Of a DNA stretch of 64,000 nt, positions 18,514-27,146 are shown one piece after another. A program made the position numbers and the translations under genes. Each line of letters opens with the position of its first letter. The first letter of the stretch is position 1. The notes beneath the pieces were generated by a model, which was not told the origin of the DNA, ran no database searches, and saw only the letters and a program-made list of their open reading frames with translations. Source of the stretch: Peribacillus sp. FSL H8-0477 (lineage in GTDB: Bacteria > Bacillota > Bacilli > Bacillales > DSM-1321); contig NZ_JBBODE010000002.1 in NCBI RefSeq assembly GCF_038002765.1, positions 1,674,001 to 1,738,000 of the forward strand, written 5' to 3'.

Positions 18514-19176
18514 GTGGTTTATTTACAGTGTGAAAGGAGCTGGGGTCATACGGATCTGAAAAATCGGATTATTGATACCTCTTTACAGCTTTTCGAAAAA
18601 CATGGTTTTCATGGCGTCTCTGTTAATCAAATTGTCCAAGAAAGCGGTACAAGCAAAGGCGGATTTTATCACCATTTTCATTCCAAGGATGAATTGCTTT
18701 TTGTGATTCATGATTATTTTATTTCCTACGTTTTAAATAAGGCAACAGAAGCCATTTCAACTAGTACTCACCCCACAGAAAAAATGCAGAAAATGATTAC
18801 TTCATTTGTCAAAGTGTTTGACCTCTATAAACCTCATATATCAGTATTTTATCAAGAAAGTGGTTATCTAAAACCGTTATATGCACGTTCAATTAAGGAA
18901 AAAAGAGAAAAGTACAAAACGCTCTTATTTACTTTAATTGAGGAAGGCGTAGCTGCCGGAGAGTTTCGTCCTGAACTAGACCGTACGATTATCGGGATGT
19001 CTATCTTGGGAATGGTGAATTGGTCGTATAAATGGTACAAACGGGAAGGCGAAAAATCAATTGAAGAAATTGCTGAGATTTATGTTGACTTCATTCTTCT
19101 GGGACTCCTAACACCAGAAGCTAAACAAAATCCCCGCTATGCAAGATATTTTTTAAGTAATAAAGCGCTTACATAA
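18514..19176 (+). CDS. TetR-family regulator of the leucine-degradation operon
   Basis: A TetR/AcrR regulator of about 206-220 residues. The DNA-binding helix-turn-helix reads GVSVNQIVQESGTSKGGFYH; the C-terminal part is a ligand pocket, probably for an acyl-CoA. A perfect inverted repeat between this gene and the operon is its likely operator. The start is unclear: GTG 18514 has no ribosome site, while a strong AAAGGAG (18533-18539) is followed in frame only by CAT, ACG (18550) and CTG (18556) codons before LKNRIIDTSLQLFEKHGF, where homologues begin. Translation may start at a non-standard codon. Confidence 0.85.
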   Translation: MVYLQCERSWGHTDLKNRIIDTSLQLFEKHGFHGVSVNQIVQESGTSKGGFYHHFHSKDELLFVIHDYFISYVLNKATEAISTSTHPTEKMQKMITSFVKVFDLYKPHISVFYQESGYLKPLYARSIKEKREKYKTLLFTLIEEGVAAGEFRPELDRTIIGMSILGMVNWSYKWYKREGEKSIEEIAEIYVDFILLGLLTPEAKQNPRYARYFLSNKALT

Positions 19177-19182
19177 AGACTT

Positions 19183-19202
19183 GACCGACCAACTAGTCGG
19201 TC
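19183..19202. promoter_or_regulatory. Palindromic TetR operator before the yngJ operon
   Basis: GACCGAC-CAACTA-GTCGGTC is a perfect seven-base inverted repeat. It overlaps a TTGACC that could serve as -35, so a bound repressor would block the operon promoter. Similar ACCGACTAGTCGGT-like sites are common for TetR regulators of fatty-acid genes. Confidence 0.75.
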
Positions 19203-19226
19203 TCAATAAAAAGATGGAGGTTCACT

Positions 19227-20369
19227 ATGAATTTTGAGTTAACAAAGGAACAGCTGATGATAAAAGAAATGACTCGAGGGTTCGCAGAGAAAGAGATTAA
19301 GCCGATTGCGATTGAACTAGACCGTGAATCTAAGTTTCCTGAAGAAGTTTTCAAGAAAATGGGGGAGTTAGGTCTGCTAGGAATTCCATTTCCTGAAACA
19401 TATGGCGGTTCAGGAGGAGATACCATTTCCTATGCGATTGCCGTAGAGGAAATTGGTAAAGCATGCGGTGGTACTGGGTTAAGCTATGCTGCAGCGGTAT
19501 CACTGGGCTCAAGTCCTATCTATTATTTCGGTACTGAAGAGCAAAAGCAAACGTATCTCGTTCCGCTGGCAAAAGGAGAAACGTTAGCGGCATTTGGACT
19601 AACGGAACCGAATGCAGGATCTGATGCAGGGGGAACTCGGACGCGGGCTGATCTTGAAGGAGATGAATACGTCATTACTGGCGAAAAGTGCTGGATTACG
19701 AATGCTGGGTATTCAAGGACGATTACCGTTACAGCCGTAACAGGGAAAGACAGCCGCGGTAAGAATATTATTTCAGCTTTCATTGTCCCGACTGACTCAA
19801 AAGGACTTTCAATCTCTAGTAATTACGACAAGATGGGGGTCAGGGCCTCAAATACATGTGAAATCATTTTGGATCACGTCAGAGTGCCAAAGGAAAATCT
19901 TCTTGGTGATGCAGAAGCCGGATTTAAACAATTTTTATATACGCTGGACGGCGGGAGAATTTCAATTGCAGCACTTGCTGTGGGTATTGCACAGGCAGCT
20001 TTTGAAAGATCGTTGGCTTTTGCAAAAGAACGTGTCCAATTCGGACAATCGATTTCTAAATTCCAAGCCATTCAATTTAAACTTGCTGATATGGCAATGG
20101 AAATCGAATTGGCAAGAAATATGGTATACAAAGCGGCTTGGTTGAAGGATCATAAAAAACCATTCACAAAGGAAAGTGCCTATGCCAAGCTTTTTGCATC
20201 AGAAATGGCTTTTAGGGCTAGTAACCAAGCCATTCAAATTCATGGAGGCTCAGGTTATATGCGTGAGTATGAAGTGGAGCGTTTTCTAAGAGATGCCAAG
20301 CTTCTTGAGATTGGTGAAGGAACTTCTGAGATTCAGAGATTAGTCATTGCTAGACAGCTAGGCTGTTAA
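19227..20369 (+). CDS. yngJ: Acyl-CoA dehydrogenase (probable isovaleryl-CoA dehydrogenase)
   Basis: FAD enzyme, 380 residues, expected to convert isovaleryl-CoA to 3-methylcrotonyl-CoA as the first step of this operon's pathway. Signatures: [25 protein letters not shown] and the C-terminal [17 protein letters not shown]. The Glu in GEGTSE sits where short/medium-chain dehydrogenases have their catalytic base, whereas classical isovaleryl-CoA dehydrogenases carry it at a different position; substrate therefore rests on operon context. GATGGAGG is the ribosome site. First gene of the operon, 50 bases after the regulator. Confidence 0.9.
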   Translation: MNFELTKEQLMIKEMTRGFAEKEIKPIAIELDRESKFPEEVFKKMGELGLLGIPFPETYGGSGGDTISYAIAVEEIGKACGGTGLSYAAAVSLGSSPIYYFGTEEQKQTYLVPLAKGETLAAFGLTEPNAGSDAGGTRTRADLEGDEYVITGEKCWITNAGYSRTITVTAVTGKDSRGKNIISAFIVPTDSKGLSISSNYDKMGVRASNTCEIILDHVRVPKENLLGDAEAGFKQFLYTLDGGRISIAALAVGIAQAAFERSLAFAKERVQFGQSISKFQAIQFKLADMAMEIELARNMVYKAAWLKDHKKPFTKESAYAKLFASEMAFRASNQAIQIHGGSGYMREYEVERFLRDAKLLEIGEGTSEIQRLVIARQLGC

Positions 20370-20405
20370 TCTTTCAGAGATTTTATTAATTTATGGGAGG
20401 TTTCT

Positions 20406-22049
20406 ATGACGGAATTAGTGAACAGTACTGTCGGAAAGCTGCTCGAAACAACTGCAACGGTTTATGGAGAAAGGGAAGCAGTTGTTTACCCAGAATTAAA
20501 TTTGCGCTATACGTATAAAGAATTTGAGAAACTTTGTCGTGATGCTGCTAAAGGATTCATGTCACTCGGAATCGATAAGGGAGAGCATGTGGCAATCTGG
20601 GCATCCAATAAGCCGGAGTGGCTGATCAGTCAATTTGCCACTGCGAAAATGGGAGCGGTACTTGTCACAGTCAATACGAGTTACCGGACTAATGAGCTTG
20701 AGTATCTCCTCAGTCAATCAGATGCCTCAACCATCATCTTAATGGATCATTTTAAGGACCATTCCTTTATTGATACGTTATATGAAATCGTACCGGAATT
20801 AACCGACGCCGCCCCAGGGCAGTTGAAATCTAGCAAGCTGCCGCATTTAAGAAATATCATTGTCCTTGGAGATTCAACATATCCGGGTACAGTTTCTTGG
20901 AAGGAGTTGCTTGCAGCTAAGGATCAAGTAACAGATGAACAACTAGATTTTCGGATGCAACAATTACATCATCAGGATGTAATTAATATGCAATATACCT
21001 CTGGAACAACTGGTTTTCCTAAAGGGGTCATGCTGACTCATTCCAACTTGGTTAATAACGGTGTAAATATTGCAGCCTGTATGAAGCTATCAAACAATGA
21101 CCGGCTGTGTATTCCAGTTCCGTTTTTTCATTGCTTTGGTTGTGTACTGGCAAATATGGCATGTGTATCAGTCGGAGCCGCAATGGTTCCGTTAGAAGAG
21201 TTCAACCCGAGAAAGGTGCTGAACACGGTAGAACAAGAAAAATGTACCGCCCTCCATGGTGTACCTACTATGTTCATCGCGGAGCTAAATGTAGATGATT
21301 TCCCTCAGTATAATCTAACAAGCTTGCGAACGGGAATCATGGCTGGTTCCAATTGCCCGATAGAAGTGATGAAAAACGTTGTAGAGAAAATGGGAATCTC
21401 TGAAATTACGATTACCTATGGTCAAACGGAAGCCTCGCCTGGTATTACGATGACACGGACAAATGATCCTATTGAACTTAGGGTTTCCTCTGTTGGGCGA
21501 GCCTTGCCCAATGTAGAAGTGAAAATTGTTAACCCGGGCACAGGGGAAGAAGTACCCTTTGGCAGCCAAGGAGAGCTTTGTACCCGAGGATATCATGTGA
21601 TGAAGGGATATTATAAAAATCCCGAAGCAACAAGGGAGGCCATCGATACGGGAAATTGGCTGCATACAGGTGATCTCGCCGTGATGGACGAAAATGGTTA
21701 CTGTAAAATCACCGGACGCCTGAAGGATTTAATCATACGAGCCGGAGAGAACATTTATCCAAGAGAAATAGAAGAATTTCTATACCAGCACCCGGAAGTT
21801 AATGATGTCCAGGTAATTGGTGTTCCAGATGTAAAATACGGTGAAGAGGTCATGGCCTGGATTATTCCTAAACCTGGTGCTCAAGTTTCAGAACAGGATA
21901 TTCGTGAATACTGTACAGGGAAAATCTCCCGCCATAAAATTCCACGGTACTTTCAATTTACCGAGGATTATCCGATGACAGCATCTGGAAAAATCCAGAA
22001 ATATAAATTAAGAGAACAGTCGCTAGACTTACTCCGGACATCCAGATAA
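20406..22049 (+). CDS. yngI: AMP-forming acyl-CoA synthetase
   Basis: A 547-residue member of the adenylate-forming enzymes that activate a carboxylic acid with ATP to acyl-AMP and then acyl-CoA. Motifs: P-loop YTSGTTGFPKGVMLTHSN, ITYGQTEASPG, and the C-terminal GRLKDLIIRAGENIYPREIE hinge, plus the catalytic lysine region MTASGKIQKYKLRE. In this operon it may activate isovalerate, methylcrotonate or acetoacetate. GGGAGGTTTCT precedes the start; 36 bases separate it from yngJ. Confidence 0.9.
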   Translation: MTELVNSTVGKLLETTATVYGEREAVVYPELNLRYTYKEFEKLCRDAAKGFMSLGIDKGEHVAIWASNKPEWLISQFATAKMGAVLVTVNTSYRTNELEYLLSQSDASTIILMDHFKDHSFIDTLYEIVPELTDAAPGQLKSSKLPHLRNIIVLGDSTYPGTVSWKELLAAKDQVTDEQLDFRMQQLHHQDVINMQYTSGTTGFPKGVMLTHSNLVNNGVNIAACMKLSNNDRLCIPVPFFHCFGCVLANMACVSVGAAMVPLEEFNPRKVLNTVEQEKCTALHGVPTMFIAELNVDDFPQYNLTSLRTGIMAGSNCPIEVMKNVVEKMGISEITITYGQTEASPGITMTRTNDPIELRVSSVGRALPNVEVKIVNPGTGEEVPFGSQGELCTRGYHVMKGYYKNPEATREAIDTGNWLHTGDLAVMDENGYCKITGRLKDLIIRAGENIYPREIEEFLYQHPEVNDVQVIGVPDVKYGEEVMAWIIPKPGAQVSEQDIREYCTGKISRHKIPRYFQFTEDYPMTASGKIQKYKLREQSLDLLRTSR

Positions 22050-22061
22050 GGAGGAAATGTA

Positions 22062-23414
22062 ATGGTTACTAAACTATTGATTGCAAATCGGGGTGAAATT
22101 GCTGCTCGAATTATTCGCACATGTAAAAAGATGAACATCCCCTGTGTGGCAGTTTATTCAGAAGCAGATCAAAACGCCCCATATGTTTCGATGGCTGATG
22201 AAGCATACTTGCTCGGCGGACCAAAGGTAAATGAGAGTTATTTACATGTAGAAAAAATTTTAGAAATTGCCAAAAAAGCAAATTGTGACAGTATTCATCC
22301 AGGGTATGGATTTTTGAGCGAAAATGCGGATTTTGCCAGAAGCTGTGCTCGGGCGGGTCTTACTTTTATCGGACCAAACCCGGATATAATTGAAAAAATG
22401 GGAAACAAGGTTGAAGCTAGAAAACTGATGGAGGCCGCTGGTTTGCCGCTTGTGAAAGGCTTGTCTCGTCCCCTAATTAATCTCGAGGATGCTAGTAAGT
22501 CAGCAGCTGAAATCGGGTATCCTGTCATGCTTAAGGCTGCGGCGGGCGGGGGAGGCATTGGTATGCAGGCTGTCTGGAATGAGGAAGAGCTGATTGCTGC
22601 ATTTTCTGGGAACCAGAAACGTGCTGAAATGTTTTTTGGCAATGGGGATATGTTCATAGAAAAACTAATTGAAAAACCAAGGCATATTGAAATTCAAATC
22701 CTTGCTGACCAATTTGGAGAGGCTGTTTATTTATGGGAACGCGAGTGTTCCATCCAAAGACGTAATCAGAAAGTCGTTGAGGAAGCACCATCTCCTTTTC
22801 TTGATGAAGATACGAGAATCAACATGGGGCAGTCTGCTGTTCGTGCCATAAAAGAAATCGGTTATCAAAACGCGGGAACAATTGAATTCCTAGTTGATGA
22901 ACAACAACAATTTTATTTTTTAGAAATGAATACAAGGCTTCAAGTAGAGCACCCCATTACGGAGGAGATTACTGGTCTTGATTTGGTTGAACTACAAATT
23001 AGAGTTGCTTCGGGTGAAAAGTTAACGCTTACACAAGCTGATATTAAACGAGAGGGGCATGCCATAGAAGTTCGCATATATGCAGAAGATCCGGTCACTT
23101 TTTTCCCGTCGCCCGGGACCATTACCTCTTTGATCCTGCCTGAAAATGAGTATATCCGTCATGAACTTGGTGTTCATGGAGCATCTATCGTGTCGCCTTA
23201 CTATGATCCAATGATTGCCAAGATGATTGTTAAAGGCGATACACGAAATGAAGCGATTGATAACCTGAGTTCCGCACTAGAAGAGTATCAGATAAACGGG
23301 ATTAAGACTAATATTCCGCTGCTGCAAGACATTAGTAAGCACCCCGCTTTTCGTGAGGGAGATACGACAACAGATTTTATCGATAAACATCTAAAAAAAT
23401 TGAACAGCAAATAG
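22062..23414 (+). CDS. yngH: Biotin carboxylase subunit of an acyl-CoA carboxylase
   Basis: The ATP-grasp biotin carboxylase, 450 residues, that carboxylates the biotin of the carrier encoded next. Visible motifs: ANRGEIAARIIRTCKK, HPGYGFLSENADFA, the ATP loop KAAAGGGGIGMQ and EMNTRLQVEHPITEEITGLD with the catalytic residues. In this operon it should serve methylcrotonyl-CoA carboxylase together with the 70-residue carrier and the carboxyltransferase at the end of the operon. AAGGAGGAAATG is the ribosome site; spacing from yngI is 12 bases. Confidence 0.93.
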   Translation: MVTKLLIANRGEIAARIIRTCKKMNIPCVAVYSEADQNAPYVSMADEAYLLGGPKVNESYLHVEKILEIAKKANCDSIHPGYGFLSENADFARSCARAGLTFIGPNPDIIEKMGNKVEARKLMEAAGLPLVKGLSRPLINLEDASKSAAEIGYPVMLKAAAGGGGIGMQAVWNEEELIAAFSGNQKRAEMFFGNGDMFIEKLIEKPRHIEIQILADQFGEAVYLWERECSIQRRNQKVVEEAPSPFLDEDTRINMGQSAVRAIKEIGYQNAGTIEFLVDEQQQFYFLEMNTRLQVEHPITEEITGLDLVELQIRVASGEKLTLTQADIKREGHAIEVRIYAEDPVTFFPSPGTITSLILPENEYIRHELGVHGASIVSPYYDPMIAKMIVKGDTRNEAIDNLSSALEEYQINGIKTNIPLLQDISKHPAFREGDTTTDFIDKHLKKLNSK

Positions 23415-23426
23415 GAGGCGGTAAGG

Positions 23427-23639
23427 ATGGAAGAAATGAAAGCAAGTATGGCAGGTAGTGTATGGAAAATCAATGTATCGGTTGGTGATGAGGTTGTCGA
23501 AGGCCAAGATGTTGTCATCCTTGAATCAATGAAGATGGAAATTCCTATTTCAGCAGTGGGAAATGGAGTAGTAACAGCACTAAAAGTTAAGGAAGGCGAC
23601 TTCGTTAACGAAGGGGACATATTGGTCATTATTGAATAA
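23427..23639 (+). CDS. yngHB: Biotinyl carrier protein
   Basis: A 70-residue stand-alone biotinyl/lipoyl domain. The attachment lysine is K36 in ESMKME, the usual A/S-MKM motif (Ser in place of the commoner Ala). It shuttles carboxybiotin between the biotin carboxylase and the carboxyltransferase. B. subtilis BLAP (YngHB) is of the same size and operon position. TAGGAGGCGG precedes the start, 12 bases after the biotin carboxylase. Confidence 0.93.
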   Translation: MEEMKASMAGSVWKINVSVGDEVVEGQDVVILESMKMEIPISAVGNGVVTALKVKEGDFVNEGDILVIIE

Positions 23640-23651
23640 GGAGGGGATGCA

Positions 23652-24560
23652 ATGAGAAAACAAAAAATACAGATAAAAGAAGTCGGCCCCCGCGATGGCC
23701 TGCAAAATGAAGATAAAATCATTGAAACGGCAGATAAAATTGAATGGATTGACCGCCTGTCTAATACGGGATTAACCTATATTGAAATAACATCGTTTGT
23801 TCATCCTAAATGGATTCCACAACTGAGTGATGCACGTGAAGTGGCAAAAGCCATCAAACGGTATCAAGGAATTACGTATGCAGCACTGGTGCCCAATATG
23901 AAAGGGTTAGTTACTGCGTTAGAAGCAGATATTGATGAAGTATCCGTGTTCATGTCAGCAAGTGAATCGCATAATCAAGCAAATATTAATAAATCCATCG
24001 TCGACACGTATCCAATTTTAGAAGAGGTTGTTCAAGGGGCCCTTCAAGGCGGTAAAACGGCTCGAGGCTATATATCTACTGCTTTTGGTTGTCCGTATGA
24101 AGGGGAAGTTCCGGTTGAACAGGTTTTTCGAATCTGTGACAAACTGCTTGAAATGGGCGTTCGTGAAGTATCGCTTGGCGACACGATTGGTGCGGCCTCA
24201 CCGAATCAAATAGAAGACTTTCTGGAATTGGCGCTTAAACGCTACAAATCCACCAATCTAGCTCTGCACTTTCATGATACGCGGGGAATGGCACTCGCCA
24301 ATGTTCTTGCTGCTCTTGATTACGGAATTGAGACCTTTGATGCAGCACTTGGAGGCCTTGGCGGCTGTCCGTATGCACCGGGAGCAAGTGGGAATGCTGC
24401 AACTGAAGACCTGGTTCAAATGTTGAATCAAATGAATATTAACACTGGAATCGATATCCAAAAATTATTGCAAGCTGGTGTATTTATGAGGGATAAACTA
24501 CAAAAAAATCTACCTAGCCACATGCTTGCTGCCTATACTGCACAAATCAATGAAAACTAA
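23652..24560 (+). CDS. yngG: Hydroxymethylglutaryl-CoA lyase
   Basis: HMG-CoA lyase of 302 residues, which splits 3-hydroxy-3-methylglutaryl-CoA into acetyl-CoA and acetoacetate, the last step of leucine breakdown. The TIM-barrel motifs are present: KEVGPRDGLQNE (metal-binding Asp and Arg), LGDTIGAASP, LHFHDTRGMALAN, and the catalytic-cysteine loop GGLGGCPYAPGASGN. AAGGAGGGGAT gives strong translation, 12 bases behind the carrier. Confidence 0.94.
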   Translation: MRKQKIQIKEVGPRDGLQNEDKIIETADKIEWIDRLSNTGLTYIEITSFVHPKWIPQLSDAREVAKAIKRYQGITYAALVPNMKGLVTALEADIDEVSVFMSASESHNQANINKSIVDTYPILEEVVQGALQGGKTARGYISTAFGCPYEGEVPVEQVFRICDKLLEMGVREVSLGDTIGAASPNQIEDFLELALKRYKSTNLALHFHDTRGMALANVLAALDYGIETFDAALGGLGGCPYAPGASGNAATEDLVQMLNQMNINTGIDIQKLLQAGVFMRDKLQKNLPSHMLAAYTAQINEN

Positions 24561-24581
24561 GCCAATATGGGAGGCGAAAGG

Positions 24582-25358
24582 GTGTTCAATATAATTGAGC
24601 TTGAAATTGTCGAGAACGTCGGAATATTGACACTGAATCGTCCAGAAGCGGCTAATGCCTTATCGCTTACTATGCTAAATAGACTAAATGAAACGTTGGA
24701 AGAGATTGATAATCTTCAACTGCGCTGTCTAATCATCACTGGCGCTGGTGGACGGGTTTTCTGTGCTGGAGCTGACTTAAAAGAGCGTGCAGGAATGAAT
24801 GAAATAGAAGTAAAACAAACGGTCTCTCTCATCAGTAAAACGATGACAGCCATTGAACAATTTCCAATGCCGGTGATTGCTGCAATGAATGGTGCAGCTT
24901 TTGGCGGAGGCTTGGAACTTGCTCTTGCCTGTGATATCCGTTTGGCAGGAGAGGACTGTAGAATGGGGTTAACAGAAACGTCGCTTGGAATTATCCCTGG
25001 GGGCGGCGGTACGCAAAGATTACCTAGAATTGCGGGTGCTGCTGCAGCAAAGGAACTGATCTTTACAGCAAGAAAAATTACGGCTAAGGAGGCTTTGACA
25101 CTAGGTATCCTTAATAAAGTAGTGCCGTCTGATCAACTTCAACAAACCGCCTTGAATCTAGCGAAAGAAATTGCCCAAAATGCCCCGCTTGCTTTAAAAG
25201 CAGCAAAACAAGCTATAAACAGTGGGCTGCAAAGTGATATCACATCAGGATTACAAATGGAAGCAGCATCCTATGAACAGACGATTGCAAGCTATGATCG
25301 TACAGAAGGATTACTGGCATTCAGCGAAAAGCGAAAGCCGATTTTTGAGGGCAGATAA
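24582..25358 (+). CDS. yngF: Enoyl-CoA hydratase/isomerase (probable methylglutaconyl-CoA hydratase)
   Basis: Crotonase-fold enzyme of about 258 residues. The oxyanion hole and active-site segments ITGAGGRVFCAGADLKERAG and LGIIPGGGGTQRLPRIAG carry the expected Glu pair region. In this operon it should hydrate 3-methylglutaconyl-CoA to HMG-CoA. I place the start at GTG 24582, with GGGAGGCGAAAG about seven bases upstream; ATG 24567 lies inside that ribosome site. Confidence 0.9.
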   Translation: MFNIIELEIVENVGILTLNRPEAANALSLTMLNRLNETLEEIDNLQLRCLIITGAGGRVFCAGADLKERAGMNEIEVKQTVSLISKTMTAIEQFPMPVIAAMNGAAFGGGLELALACDIRLAGEDCRMGLTETSLGIIPGGGGTQRLPRIAGAAAAKELIFTARKITAKEALTLGILNKVVPSDQLQQTALNLAKEIAQNAPLALKAAKQAINSGLQSDITSGLQMEAASYEQTIASYDRTEGLLAFSEKRKPIFEGR

Positions 25359-25376
25359 ATCGAGGAGGAATGCATC

Positions 25377-26903
25377 ATGGCCATTAGTGAAATGAAGACG
25401 ACCGTCGAAAAGATAAAAAAAGGCGGCGCGGAAAAATATCATCAAAGTAATGCTGAAAAAGGAAAATTATTTGTTAGAGACAGGCTGCAGTTATTATTTG
25501 ATGAGGGATTGGATATCGAAGATGCTTTCTTTGCTAATTGTTTAAGCAATGGTTTGCCAGCTGACGGAGTAGTCACAGGTGTGGGAACCATAAACGGACA
25601 AAGAGTTTGTGTGATGGCCAATGATTCAACAGTAAAAGCGGGATCTTGGGGAGCTAAGACCGTAGAAAAAATCATCCGTATCCAGGAAACGGCTGAAAAA
25701 CTTCAACTTCCATTGCTTTACCTGGTTGACTCCGCCGGAGCTCGAATTACCGATCAAGTGGAAATGTTCCCAGGACGTCGAGGGGCAGGGCGTATTTTTT
25801 ATAATCAAGTGAAATTATCGGGTCAAGTCCCGCAAATTTGCTTGTTATTTGGTCCCTCAGCTGCTGGCGGTGCTTACATACCGGCGTTTTGTGACATTGT
25901 TGTTATGGTAGAAGGCAATGCCTCTATGTACCTTGGCTCACCTCGTATGGCCGAAATGGTCATTGGTGAAAAAGTCAGTGAAGAAGAGATGGGCGGCGCT
26001 AAGATGCATTGTTCGGTTTCTGGATGCGGCGATGTACTTGCTAAAACGGAAGAAGAAGCGATTAGTTTTGCCCGGCGCTATTTATCCTATTTTCCTGCCA
26101 ATTATCAGCAAAAGCCGATTTGTAAGGAGCCACGTCAGCCTGAAAAGCCGGAGTCGTCAATCGCTGGTTTAATCCCTGCTAATCAAAATGCTGCATTTAA
26201 TATGAAAGATCTCCTAGCCTGTTTAATTGATGAAGGCAGCTTTTGTGAAATTAAAGAATTGTTCGCAGCAGAACTGATTACGGGTTTGGCACGATTGAAC
26301 GGGCAATCGATTGGAATTATAGCCAATCAGCCTAGGGTAAAAGGGGGAACACTTTTCCATGATTCTGCCGACAAGGCGGCTAAATTCATTCAGCTTTGTG
26401 ATGCCTTCCATATACCATTGCTGTTTTTAGCTGATATTCCTGGTTTTATGATTGGGACAAAGGTTGAACAAGCTGGAATTATCCGCCATGGGGCAAAAAT
26501 GATATCAGCGGTAAGTGAAGCAACTGTTCCCAAGATATCAGTAGTTGTTCGTAAAGCATATGGAGCCGGACTTTATGCCATGGCAGGACCAGCATTTGAA
26601 CCGGATTGCTGCCTTGCATTGCCTACTGCATCCATTGCAGTTATGGGACCAGAGGCTGCTGTAAATGCTGTGTATGCAAAGAAAATCCAAGAGCTGCCTG
26701 TGGAAGAACGAGCTTCGTTCATTGAACTTAAACGTAATGAATACAAAGAAGACATAGACATTTATCGTTTAGCGTCGGAAATGGTGATTGATGGGATTGT
26801 TCAACCAGAGGACCTGCGTCAAGAGTTAATCACTCGTTTTGCCGCTTATGGATCCAAAGAACTAAGGTTTACACATCGCAAGCATGGTGTAAATCCAGTC
26901 TGA
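25377..26903 (+). CDS. yngE: Acyl-CoA carboxylase carboxyltransferase subunit (probable methylcrotonyl-CoA carboxylase)
   Basis: A 508-residue carboxyltransferase with the two crotonase-like halves of the propionyl/methylcrotonyl-CoA carboxylase beta family. Segments include LVDSAGARITDQVEMFPGRR, LFGPSAAGGAYIPAF and, in the second half, LADIPGFMIGTKVEQAGII and RKAYGAGLYAMAGPAF. It moves the carboxyl group from biotin to the acyl-CoA. Last gene of the operon, 18 bases after the hydratase and followed by a strong terminator. Confidence 0.92.
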   Translation: MAISEMKTTVEKIKKGGAEKYHQSNAEKGKLFVRDRLQLLFDEGLDIEDAFFANCLSNGLPADGVVTGVGTINGQRVCVMANDSTVKAGSWGAKTVEKIIRIQETAEKLQLPLLYLVDSAGARITDQVEMFPGRRGAGRIFYNQVKLSGQVPQICLLFGPSAAGGAYIPAFCDIVVMVEGNASMYLGSPRMAEMVIGEKVSEEEMGGAKMHCSVSGCGDVLAKTEEEAISFARRYLSYFPANYQQKPICKEPRQPEKPESSIAGLIPANQNAAFNMKDLLACLIDEGSFCEIKELFAAELITGLARLNGQSIGIIANQPRVKGGTLFHDSADKAAKFIQLCDAFHIPLLFLADIPGFMIGTKVEQAGIIRHGAKMISAVSEATVPKISVVVRKAYGAGLYAMAGPAFEPDCCLALPTASIAVMGPEAAVNAVYAKKIQELPVEERASFIELKRNEYKEDIDIYRLASEMVIDGIVQPEDLRQELITRFAAYGSKELRFTHRKHGVNPV

Positions 26904-26911
26904 ATAGTATC

Positions 26912-26944
26912 AAAAAAGTCCGGTCATAGAACCGGACTTTTTTG
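26912..26944 (+). terminator. Intrinsic terminator of the leucine-degradation operon
   Basis: AAAAAAGTCCGGT and ACCGGACTTTTTT are perfectly complementary around CATAGA, with a long T run. Confidence 0.92.
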
Positions 26945-27146
26945 ACCCCTTTACGGCGTAGTAGAATCACTCCAATAAGGATAGGATAGTTATTAATAGA
27001 TTAATGAAGCTAAATGGTTTCCAAGTAATCGTAATAAAGGTACAATGTGAGGAGATTAATCTAGTCGAAATGATACCGAAATTACCGATAATTGTTAAAT
27101 TACGGTCCGCAAATGGGTAGCAGCTTCTTTGGGAGGATACTTTTTT

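Noticed and set aside
19783-20145. Alternative frame of 120 codons inside the acyl-CoA dehydrogenase
   Set aside because: The dehydrogenase motifs are unbroken in the main frame; this is out-of-frame noise.
27001-27146. Possible T-box or NiaR element before pncB
   Set aside because: No T-box core (AGGGTGGNACCGCG) and no convincing paired half-sites could be identified by eye.
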